DNA from: CALBRZ01 sp964511065
GTDB lineage: Bacteria > Planctomycetota > Planctomycetia > Pirellulales > S012-138
NCBI GenBank assembly: GCA_964511065.1
Contig: CAZEEG010000005.1
Location: forward strand, 1-64,000
Reading direction: 5' to 3'
DNA: 64,000 nucleotides
The notes under the pieces are model-generated. The model was given only the letters and a program-made list of their open reading frames with translations. It was not told where the DNA came from and did no database searches. Both the position numbers and the translations under genes were made by a program. How positions within the stretch are numbered: the stretch's first letter is position 1; each line of letters opens with the position of its first letter. Of this stretch, positions 52,234 through 59,924 are shown in pieces.

Positions 52234-52689
52234 CTACAGCAGTCTGCGGAGGAATTCGATCACGGTCTCCAATGCCATCACAACGGCGAAGATGCCGTTG
52301 AACAGCCAGAAGTACTTCAGCGATCGCACGATGTTCAGCATGTTGCCGGGCGTGCTGGCCTGCCGATATTGGCCCACTCGAATGGCGAAGATGGTCAGCA
52401 TGACCGCTTCGCCCAGCAAGAGGGCCGTAAGCAGGAACACCATCGCTACAGTACCGCCGCCGACAAGGCTGGTGAACGCCGCAAAGTTTTGGGCCGCCGC
52501 CAAGGCGACGACCAGCATCAGCGCTCCGGCGATGTACCACGCGACGGCTCGGAAGATGGTCCAGCCGCGCGTCTGCAGCAAGATTTCGGCCGTCCCCGAC
52601 GTGTACTTGGTGGGGCCTCCCGACGACGCGCCCGAGATCGAGCCTCCCGAGGGATTCTGCGGCGATACGAACGGATTGAATTGCGACAT
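52234..52689 (-). CDS. Membrane protein of unknown function, array member A (DUF5362-like)
   Basis: 151 residues starting MSQFNPFVSPQNPSGGSISG. Three hydrophobic segments lie at about 45-70, 78-108 and 125-148. The core is AIRVGQYRQASTPGNMLNIV then RSLKYFWLFNGIFAVVMALE. It is the first gene of the four-paralogue array, so the shared promoter probably lies in 52690-53299. A stretch of DNA around the start codon is alike in members A and C (TAATGGGGACAG versus AAATGGGCAGAC, then ATGTCGCAA). Function unknown. Confidence 0.7.
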   Translation of the reverse strand: MSQFNPFVSPQNPSGGSISGASSGGPTKYTSGTAEILLQTRGWTIFRAVAWYIAGALMLVVALAAAQNFAAFTSLVGGGTVAMVFLLTALLLGEAVMLTIFAIRVGQYRQASTPGNMLNIVRSLKYFWLFNGIFAVVMALETVIEFLRRLL

Positions 52690-53299
52690 GATGGGCTGTC
52701 CCCATTAGCGTGTATCTTCTCCATCGCGGGCCCCGGTTACCCCTCCAGGGCCAGCGACGGCTACCCTTTCACGTTTTGGACCCACTGACGCGCACTTGCG
52801 GTTGCACACCCCTATCAGGCAACCCTGTCATACCAAGTGCCGACTTCAAAAAGCAGTGAAGGCTGCAAGCCGGCGAAATGCACGAACGCGTGAAATATGC
52901 CTGCCCTCCAGGTGGCGCATGCCGCGCCCAGGCGGGGCCGCGCGCCGCTGAAGTTCATTAAGACTTGCTTTTACTCCCAATGGCGGGTGAAGGCAAACCC
53001 TTTATGAGGGTGCGCAACAGACATGCCGCCACCGTTGCAGGCGGCCAGGCGGTTATCCCGGTATCCTCTCATGAAGCTGCCACAGGGCGCGCCGCCGGAA
53101 TCGGATCAACCGGGGGGCAATGCCCGATGGTCTGGGTTGTGCCGGTTATGCCGCCTGGTGCCGGGTATGCCGGCGGGTGCTGGGATTGAACTCCGCCAAT
53201 ACGTGGCGAAATGCGGTTTTCCGCAGCCTCCTGCCCGCAGTCGTATTGCATGATTGCAAGGTTGCAAAGAGCGCCACGGCGGCGCGGAGGATCCCCCCG
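52690..53299. other. Divergent intergenic region
   Basis: About 600 bases between the membrane-protein array and the HEAT-repeat gene. It must hold promoters for both. No clear promoter, RNA or conserved frame was recognised; the only clear signal is GGAGG at 53286-53290 before the HEAT gene. Confidence 0.35.
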
Positions 53300-53302
53300 G
53301 TG
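53286..53302 (+). promoter_or_regulatory. Ribosome binding site fixing a GTG start
   Basis: GGAGG (53286-53290) lies 9 bases before GTG 53300, selecting this non-ATG start over an in-frame ATG at 53120. Confidence 0.6.
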
Positions 53303-54868
53303 AACAGCGGCTGGCAAAGAACATTACGCCATCTCGCCCGCACGCCCAACCATGCGGCAGTGCCGGTGTTGATTCCGCTGCTGGATTCGCCGCACGAGCC
53401 GATTCAGGTGGCCGCGCTCGATGCCCTGCTGGAGCGGAAATCGCCGGGGGGGCTGCAAGAGATTCTGCGACGGCTGAACCGTATCCGGCCGGGTTGGGAG
53501 AGCGTCCTCGCCGAGAAATGCGGCCGCCTGGCCGATACGTTTCGAGATGCCATTTTAGGCCCGGACCGCCGCCTGGCGGCTTACGCCTGCGAAGCCATTT
53601 GCACGTTTCGCGAGTACGACCTGGTTCCGGTGCTGATCACGGCCCTGGAGGCACCGGGCAATCCGTTTGCCGACCTGGCCGGTCGCACCATCGTCCGCCT
53701 GGCAGAACAACTCAGCGAGGAAACCGGCCAGACGCCCGATCGCCGCCGGCGCGATCCGCAGTTTGTCCGCCGGAACATGGTGGCTGCGCTGGAAAAATCG
53801 GTGGAACGCTATCCGTACCATTGGCGGCGAGAATCGTTCGAAGCTTTCCTGATGTTGGCCGGGCGGGAGAACGCCACGCTTCAACAGGTGTTGCACAATC
53901 CCGACCATCCGTGCCTGAACGATATCCTTCGCATCCTCCGCACCAGCGAGAAGCAGGGCGTGTTCCGCCTGCTGCTGTCGTTCTTGGACGATCCGCACGC
54001 GCCGTTGACCGCCCTGCAGGTGATTGCCGGCCGCAGCGACCATGCTTTTGTATCGGCCCTACTGGAGCGGGTTGCCGACGGCCACCACACCGTGGCCGCC
54101 TTCAACTTCAGGCGGATGGAGTACCTGGCCTGGGCCAGCCCTCAACGGCTGGAGCACCTGGCACAATTCACTGATGCGGAACAGGCAGCGGCGGTGCGCG
54201 TGATTAGCTGCTCGGCCATGTCGCCGGCCGAAGCCCTCACGGCGCTTTCCCACCTGGCCAGCCAGGGTGCGGTGCCAGCCCGGCGTGCAGCCATCCAGGC
54301 ACTGGCCGAGTATCCCGGGTACCGGGCCAACGCCGTGATCACCCAGGCGCTCTCGGACCCCGATCCGGTAGTGGTGGCACACGCCGCCCGGCAGATTCGC
54401 GGCCGCGGCCTGCCCGACGCCCTCACGCGGCTGATCGCTTTGGCCGATCATCCCCACGAAGCCGTGCGGCAGGCGGTCCGCGAGAGCCTTACCGAATTCA
54501 GCTTTGCGAAGTACCTGGCCAGTTTCGACATTCTCGATCCCGAAGTCCGCCAAAGCACGGGCGAACTGGTCCGCAAGCTTGATCCCACCACGCTGGATGG
54601 ATTGAGGGCGGAGATGGCATCCAGTAACCGCTCGCGGCGCATCCGCGCCATCACCATGGCCGTGGCGATGGACCTGGCCGACGAACTGGAACCGGAGTTG
54701 ACCCTGCTGGTCGATGACAAGGATCACCTGGTCCGGTTGGAGGCGGTGGAAGTGTTGTCCACGCTCAACAGCCCCATCGCCCACGATGCGCTGCGGTTGG
54801 CTTTGACCGACCCCAGTGCGGTCGTACAGGATGCCGCACGGCGGGCCCTGCACCAACTCACCTGGTAG
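53300..54868 (+). CDS. HEAT-repeat protein
   Basis: 522-residue all-helical protein made of HEAT-like repeats from end to end, for example AVPVLIPLLDSPHEPIQVAA, LVPVLITALEAPGNPFADLA, NAVITQALSDPDPVVVAHAA and RLIALADHPHEAVRQAVRES. There is no signal peptide or catalytic domain, so a cytoplasmic scaffold or regulatory role is likely. GTG 53300 is the start. A small membrane protein gene begins 14 bases after its stop, so the two are almost certainly co-transcribed and may work together at the membrane. Confidence 0.82.
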   Translation: MNSGWQRTLRHLARTPNHAAVPVLIPLLDSPHEPIQVAALDALLERKSPGGLQEILRRLNRIRPGWESVLAEKCGRLADTFRDAILGPDRRLAAYACEAICTFREYDLVPVLITALEAPGNPFADLAGRTIVRLAEQLSEETGQTPDRRRRDPQFVRRNMVAALEKSVERYPYHWRRESFEAFLMLAGRENATLQQVLHNPDHPCLNDILRILRTSEKQGVFRLLLSFLDDPHAPLTALQVIAGRSDHAFVSALLERVADGHHTVAAFNFRRMEYLAWASPQRLEHLAQFTDAEQAAAVRVISCSAMSPAEALTALSHLASQGAVPARRAAIQALAEYPGYRANAVITQALSDPDPVVVAHAARQIRGRGLPDALTRLIALADHPHEAVRQAVRESLTEFSFAKYLASFDILDPEVRQSTGELVRKLDPTTLDGLRAEMASSNRSRRIRAITMAVAMDLADELEPELTLLVDDKDHLVRLEAVEVLSTLNSPIAHDALRLALTDPSAVVQDAARRALHQLTW

Positions 54869-54882
54869 GAACCCACGACGCC

Positions 54883-55293
54883 ATGGAATCCCTGCTGCTC
54901 ATCCTGCTGGCACAACAAGACCGCATTGCGGACTTGGGCCGCAATTTTCGCGGAGCGAACGCCGAGCTTTCTTACAAGGATTTGTTGCTGGCGAGTTTTA
55001 TTGTCATTGGCGTGGCAGCGCTCGTTGCCCTGCTCAAGCGACTCTCGCGCGATACCCCGCGACGGGCGATCAACAGCCCACGCCGCTTGTTCCGCGACCT
55101 GTGCCGCCTGCATGGCTTGGACCGCGCCAGCCGCGGGCTGCTGCGGCGCCTGGCGCGCCAACAGCAACTCGATCATCCGGCCAGACTGTTCGTAGAACCA
55201 GAACGGTTCGATCCGTGCAACCTGGGCCCACTGGCCAACCAGGCCCGGCGCTACCAGGCGATTCACCAGCGCCTGTTCGGCCCGCTGTCTTGA
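54883..55293 (+). CDS. Small membrane-anchored protein linked to the HEAT gene
   Basis: 136 residues. One clear transmembrane segment lies at about 34-54 (LLLASFIVIGVAALVALL), followed by a basic region. A conserved-looking cytoplasmic domain then begins INSPRRLFRDLCRLHGLDRA and continues to LDHPARLFVEPERFDPCNLG. Similar blocks are, from memory, found in planctomycete proteins of unknown function. It begins 14 bases after the HEAT-repeat gene. No function can be proposed. Confidence 0.65.
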   Translation: MESLLLILLAQQDRIADLGRNFRGANAELSYKDLLLASFIVIGVAALVALLKRLSRDTPRRAINSPRRLFRDLCRLHGLDRASRGLLRRLARQQQLDHPARLFVEPERFDPCNLGPLANQARRYQAIHQRLFGPLS

Positions 55294-55523
55294 TGCTCGA
55301 GAGCACAAAGCTTCCCAGCGAGCCCGCGGTCATCAAGCGTCAAATGGGCTAAGGGCGGGCGCATGGCATGTTCTCTCGGTAGCACGTTCCGCGCGGGTTG
55401 CCGTTTTTGCGCCCTTCGCGACTTTGCCCACGCCCGATATTCTGAAAAGGAAAGGGAAAGCCATTGGGCGCGGGGCGCTATGTTGATGCCGTGGGCCGCG
55501 GATTCTTTCGATCGCGTTTGGGT

Positions 55524-56144
55524 ATGCAGCAATTTGATCCACCATCGCCGACATCGCGGCCTTCAGACGGGGCAACGCAGCAGCCGTCCACCACGCAAAC
55601 CTCGCCACCGGGACGCCGCTTGACGCGCCGCGGTTTAACCCTGCTGCTGCTGTTGGTGGCGGCCACGCCCGTTGCCGCTGTGCTCTACCTGTGGCAAACG
55701 TTGCCTCCGGTTGAGCAACACCCGCTGCACGCCGTGCTGGAACAGATCGACGCGGCGGCTGCGCCTCCATCGGCCAAGCCTGCCAGTCGCGTGGTGCGAT
55801 TTCGCAATGCCGGCGACCAGGTGTGGAGCAACGTGGCGGTGTCGTTGAACGAGCGTTTTCACTTCCACCGTCCCGGTACGGTAGCCCCTGGCGAAGCGGT
55901 AGAATTGCCCCTGGCTCAATTCGCACTGCGCAGCGGCGGCAGTTTCGATCCCTCTGCCATCGAAGTGACCAGCGTGGAGATCATGGCCCGCCTGCCCTCG
56001 GGCACCAGGGCGATCTTTGAGGCCGAGGCACCGTTTGAAACGGCTTGGGACGGTCAAGAAGGATCGGCTCGCCGCGCCGCCAAGCCACGCGAATCAGACG
56101 AGCGAACCGGCCGCCCAGAGGGTGCGCCTGCCGGGACAGATTGA
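55524..56144 (+). CDS. Hypothetical single-pass membrane protein
   Basis: About 206 residues from ATG 55524 (MQQFDPPSPTS). A disordered Ser/Thr/Pro/Gln N-terminus of some 25 residues precedes a transmembrane segment (GLTLLLLLVAATPVAAVLYL, about 37-56). A periplasmic domain follows with SRVVRFRNAGDQVWSNVAVS and VEIMARLPSGTRAIFEAEAP, which suggests an Ig-like or C2-like beta sandwich. The C-terminus is charged and low-complexity. It ends 12 bases before the convergent rhomboid gene. Not recognised as any named family. Confidence 0.6.
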   Translation: MQQFDPPSPTSRPSDGATQQPSTTQTSPPGRRLTRRGLTLLLLLVAATPVAAVLYLWQTLPPVEQHPLHAVLEQIDAAAAPPSAKPASRVVRFRNAGDQVWSNVAVSLNERFHFHRPGTVAPGEAVELPLAQFALRSGGSFDPSAIEVTSVEIMARLPSGTRAIFEAEAPFETAWDGQEGSARRAAKPRESDERTGRPEGAPAGTD

Positions 56145-56155
56145 GCCGGACAGGT

Positions 56156-56761
56156 TCACCGCTCTGGCACATTTCGCAGGCGGCCACGTGGCTTGGCCCG
56201 GGCGAACTGGTAGCCGCACAACAGTCCGCCGACCAGACCGCCCAGGTGCCCTTCCCAGGAAATGTCGGAACGAACGGGCAGCAGGCCCCAGACAATTCCG
56301 CCGTACATGCCCCCGGCGATCAGCGCGCTGAACACGGCCGCCAGGGTCCGCTCGAAGAACCCTCGCGCGATGAGGAAGCCAAAGTAGCCGAACACCACGC
56401 CGCTAACGCCGATATGGACGCTGCCGGGCCGTCCCAGCAGCCAGACCACGGCACCGGAAGCGACCGCCGAAACGATGGTAACCAGGATAAAGTCGCGCCG
56501 GCCACGGAGCAGGATCAGCCAGCCCAGCAGGAAGAACGGCAGGGCGTTGGTAAGCAGATGCGAAAAGCCGCCATGGAGCAGCGGAGCATACACGATGGCT
56601 GGCAAGCTCCCCAGGTGCCGGGGCCGGATGCCGTAACGATCCAATTGCCAGGGGCCCGCCCAATCGAGCAGTTCCAGCAGCAACATCGCGGCCAGCAGAA
56701 CCAGCAGCAGTTGCGCGCTGGCCTTCCATCGCTGGCGCCATGTTCTGGGTTCGTCCTGCAT
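56156..56761 (-). CDS. Rhomboid-family intramembrane serine protease
   Basis: Six-helix inner-membrane protease of 201 residues. The start is ATG 56761 (MQDEPRTWRQRWKAS). Hallmarks are LLHGGFSHLLTNALPFFLLG (HxxxN motif in the second helix, about 62-81), the catalytic Ser in VHIGVSGVVFGYFGFLIARG (GxSG) and the catalytic His in SWEGHLGGLVGGLLCGY. The substrate is unknown. It is transcribed in the same direction as the aminotransferase upstream, with a 70-base spacer. Confidence 0.88.
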   Translation of the reverse strand: MQDEPRTWRQRWKASAQLLLVLLAAMLLLELLDWAGPWQLDRYGIRPRHLGSLPAIVYAPLLHGGFSHLLTNALPFFLLGWLILLRGRRDFILVTIVSAVASGAVVWLLGRPGSVHIGVSGVVFGYFGFLIARGFFERTLAAVFSALIAGGMYGGIVWGLLPVRSDISWEGHLGGLVGGLLCGYQFARAKPRGRLRNVPER

Positions 56762-56831
56762 AGTCGGTTCTGGCGGCCGGCATGGTTCCGCCCCAGCGGG
56801 AGCGGCTTGCAGCCCCCCCAAGGGTGCGCAC

Positions 56832-58130
56832 TTACAGCGTCTTGAGCACGACACTCGCCGTGTCGATCGCCTGGCGAACGTCTTCTTCGGTGTGAGCGGC
56901 TGACAGGTACCAGATTCCGCGCCCAATCAGCCGGATTCCCCGGTCGTGCATGCCCGCCATGAACCGGCTGTACTTCTCCTTGTCGTAACTGAGCGTATCG
57001 CGGAAGTCGTACACGGATTGCCTGGGGGTGAAGCCCGCATGGAACACCGGGCCGAACCCCTGGATCAGCAGCGGATGGCCGGCGGCCCGCGAAACCTCGG
57101 CCAGACCTTCCATCAACTGGCGCCCCAGGTCGAACAGGCGTTCGTGGACGTTGTCCCGCTGGAGGATGTCGATCGTGGCGGCGGCCGCCGCGATGCTGGG
57201 ATTGCCGCTGTTCATCGTCCCGGCATGGATCACCCGGCCGTCGGCAACCCACTCCATGAACGGGCGCTTGCCGGCCAGCACGCTGATGGGGTATCCACTG
57301 GCCATGGCCTTGCCGAACACGGCCAGGTCGGGCACGACATCGAAGTGGCCTTGCCCTCCCGACATGCCCAAGCGAAAGCCGGTGATAACTTCGTCGAAGA
57401 TCAGCACCACGCCCAATTCGTCGCACAGTTGGCGGAGACCTTGCAGGTATCCCGCCCGGGGCGCGATGCAACCGGCGTTGCACATCGCCGGTGAGGTGAT
57501 GATGGCGGCGACTTGATCGGCCTGGCGGCGGAGCGTATCGGCGACCAGGTCCAGGTCGTTCCAAGGCAGGACGATCAGATCGTCGGCGGCGCCTGCTGGC
57601 AACCCTTGCGTCCACGGCACGGGATTGGGCGATTCGCGCGGGCCAAGCGTTGCTTCGTCGGCAGCCGAGATGCTGAAGGCCACGCTATCGAACCAGCCGT
57701 GATAATGGCCCTCGAACTTGATGAACTTGCGGCGGCCCGTCACCGCCCGGGCCAACCGCAGCGCGGCATGATCGGCCTCGGAGCCTGAAAGGCTGAACCG
57801 CATCAACTCCGCGCAGGGGATGAGCTGCTGGAGCGTTTCTGCCAGTTCCAGTTCTTCCAGGTGCTGCCCCGCGTAAAGTTGCCCGCGAGCGCTGCTTTCC
57901 TGCACGCGGCGAAGCACCTCGGGATGCGAGTGCCCCAGGATGAGCGGCCCCTGGCTCAAGGTGAAGTCGAGGTACTCGTTGCCGTCGACGTCGTATACCC
58001 GGCTGCCTTCACCCCGCTCGTAGAACAGCGGGTGCGGGTAGCCGTACTTGCGGAACTCGCTGGCCACGCCGCCAGCCAAACTCCGACAGGCGCGCTCATA
58101 CAACGCTCGGGACTTTTCGTAGCGGTTCAT
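56832..58130 (-). CDS. Class III aminotransferase, glutamate-1-semialdehyde aminomutase-like
   Basis: PLP-dependent enzyme of 432 residues resembling HemL (glutamate-1-semialdehyde 2,1-aminomutase), which makes 5-aminolevulinate for haem. Features are EYLDFTLSQGPLILGHSHPE (about 52-71), FEGHYHGWFDSVAFS (about 138-152), VVLIFDEVITGFRLGMSGGQ (cofactor Asp, about 240-259) and the PLP Lys in LAVFGKAMASGYPISVLAGK. It differs from canonical HemL in several blocks, so it may instead be a paralogue in secondary metabolism or decarboxylation. A dedicated hemL elsewhere would settle this. Confidence 0.82.
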   Translation of the reverse strand: MNRYEKSRALYERACRSLAGGVASEFRKYGYPHPLFYERGEGSRVYDVDGNEYLDFTLSQGPLILGHSHPEVLRRVQESSARGQLYAGQHLEELELAETLQQLIPCAELMRFSLSGSEADHAALRLARAVTGRRKFIKFEGHYHGWFDSVAFSISAADEATLGPRESPNPVPWTQGLPAGAADDLIVLPWNDLDLVADTLRRQADQVAAIITSPAMCNAGCIAPRAGYLQGLRQLCDELGVVLIFDEVITGFRLGMSGGQGHFDVVPDLAVFGKAMASGYPISVLAGKRPFMEWVADGRVIHAGTMNSGNPSIAAAAATIDILQRDNVHERLFDLGRQLMEGLAEVSRAAGHPLLIQGFGPVFHAGFTPRQSVYDFRDTLSYDKEKYSRFMAGMHDRGIRLIGRGIWYLSAAHTEEDVRQAIDTASVVLKTL

Positions 58131-58445
58131 GCACTCAGCTCAAGCAGGAGTGGGGGGAAACAACGGGCGAAAGGGGTGATGCCGCGACGATCGCCAGCGG
58201 CAGGTCGCCGTCAGTTTGACCCGCAACCGCCGCAACCGCAAGCGTGAGCGGCCTGCATGGGGGGGNNNNNNNNNNNNNNNNNNNNNNNNNNNNNNNNNNN
58301 NNNNNNNNNNNNNNNNNNNNNNNNNNNNNNNNNNNNNNNNNNNNNNNNNNNNNNNNNNNNNNNNNCGGTGTTGTTGGAAGGCGGTGTTGGGGGAATTGTT
58401 CGGAGTGATTACTTCGGGGGGGCATGCTCACCACGTGTGATGGAA
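58131..58445. other. Intergenic region containing an assembly gap
   Basis: About 315 bases including 100 N (58266-58365). The true length is unknown, so a small gene or RNA here cannot be excluded. The visible flanks are G-rich and show nothing recognisable. Confidence 0.5.
58266..58365. other. Assembly gap (100 N)
   Basis: Exactly 100 N, a scaffold join of unknown length. The left flank ends in six G; no shared overlap between the two flanks is visible, unlike the gap at 37.3 kb. Confidence 0.95.
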
Positions 58446-59714
58446 TCAACCAAACTCGGCGAACGATCCCAGGTCGCCGGAGGCCGTCCAGGGCAAGGCA
58501 CGCAGCGGCGTCACGATTTCCAGGTCGTCGCGCGTTTGCGCTTCTTCCAGGTAGCGTGCCGAGCATTCCACCTCGGCCACGTGCAGGGTGTTGTGAATCC
58601 ACATGATGGCGGAATTTTCCGGCGCGACCAGCCCCACCGTGGAGAGGGCCGAGTCCATGATTTCGCGCTCGGTATCATAGGAAACGGGCAACATGGCCCC
58701 GATGGGTCCGCCGCCGGTGATACAGTTGATCTTGGTGATTTCCAGGTCGATCTGATCGAGCACGCGGCGACTGCAATACTCGGCCCCGCCGATTCCCGCG
58801 GCATTGCCGTGCGTTTCTTCCGTGAGACTGCGAACCCAGATGCGCTTGATCTTGGGCCACTCGTCGTCGGCCGCCTCGTGCCAGCGGAACTTGCGGCCCA
58901 CCACGTTGGTGTCCATACCCGATCCGCTGATGTTCTTACCGAAGTCTTCGATGATCAAAAGATCGGCGGTGCGGAACGGCAACCGGGGCATCCATTCCTT
59001 GGCCTGGCGGAGCAGTTCCTTTTCGCGGGCTTCAAAGTCCTGCGGGGCCACGGCGGCGAGCAGGGCGGTTTCGTCGTAGCCATTCTCGACAATTCCCAGT
59101 CCTGCCAGGATGCCGCATTGTTCCAGCACGCGGCCGGCCACACTGCGGACAATTTGTCCGAAGCTGTAGTCGTTGATTGCCCTGTGGTAGATTTTCGCGC
59201 CTTCGTGCTTGCCCAACCCGATGAGCATCATTTTCATCAGCCCACTTTCGATATCGCCCACGAAGTTAGTGTGGGGCTTGATGCGGCCCACCACCAGCAC
59301 GTGGTCGGCTTCGTAGGCGAACTTGTCGAAGTGGACCGGGATGCCTTCCTTGGTTTCGCAGATGATGACGGTTTCCATCGACGCGCGGATCGGGCAGCCG
59401 AGAAACTCCTCGGTCATGCCGTAGCCTTCAACGATGGCACGCTGGCCCTCCGCCGTACCGCCGCCGTGGCTGCCCATCGCCGGCACGATGAATGGCTGGG
59501 TGCCCAGCCGTTTCAAGTGATCGATCACCGCCTTGGTGATGATATGGATATTGGCGATGCCCCGGCTGCCGGCCGTAACGGCCACGCTCTGGCCGGGCTT
59601 CACCTTCTCTTGAAGGTTTAAGTTGGCCAATTGCCGCTCGACCTCGCCGGGGATATCGTCCACGCGAGGGCGGGGAAACTTCTGGCGAACGCGAAAAAAC
59701 TGCGGATATGCCAT
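58446..59714 (-). CDS. LarA-like (lactate racemase domain, DUF2088) protein
   Basis: 422-residue cytoplasmic protein whose N-terminal half matches the lactate-racemase N-terminal (DUF2088) fold, which in LarA binds a nickel-pincer cofactor. Start is ATG 59714 (MAYPQFFRVRQKFPRP). Conserved blocks are SVAVTAGSRGIANIHIITKA (about 43-62), PFIVPAMGSHGGGTAEGQRA (about 73-92), RIKPHTNFVGDIESGLMKMM (about 140-159) and IGLGKHEGAKIYHRA. The His residues of SHGG and KPHT correspond to cofactor-contacting positions in LarA. FGKNISGSGMDTNVVGRKF marks the C-terminal part of this planctomycete-rich subgroup. Larger biosynthetic genes larB, larC and larE are not in the window, so nickel-pincer use is only a hypothesis. 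Confidence 0.8.
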   Translation of the reverse strand: MAYPQFFRVRQKFPRPRVDDIPGEVERQLANLNLQEKVKPGQSVAVTAGSRGIANIHIITKAVIDHLKRLGTQPFIVPAMGSHGGGTAEGQRAIVEGYGMTEEFLGCPIRASMETVIICETKEGIPVHFDKFAYEADHVLVVGRIKPHTNFVGDIESGLMKMMLIGLGKHEGAKIYHRAINDYSFGQIVRSVAGRVLEQCGILAGLGIVENGYDETALLAAVAPQDFEAREKELLRQAKEWMPRLPFRTADLLIIEDFGKNISGSGMDTNVVGRKFRWHEAADDEWPKIKRIWVRSLTEETHGNAAGIGGAEYCSRRVLDQIDLEITKINCITGGGPIGAMLPVSYDTEREIMDSALSTVGLVAPENSAIMWIHNTLHVAEVECSARYLEEAQTRDDLEIVTPLRALPWTASGDLGSFAEFG

Positions 59715-59924
59715 CGGCAGAATCCTCATCGGGTGCCCAGGCTGCGATTCGCTGCCCTGGGGAGCGGCAGTGCGCGCCGCCCTACTTGGGCCGGGTGTTG
59801 TAAAGAGGCAGGCAGGCTTCGTCGGCACGGCGGCCATACCGCGCAACGACCGATCCTATTTTCCGGCGGCAAACGCCCGGATGAAAGGGGGTGGTTCACT
59901 TCTCTCGACCCGGCGCCGCGGAGC

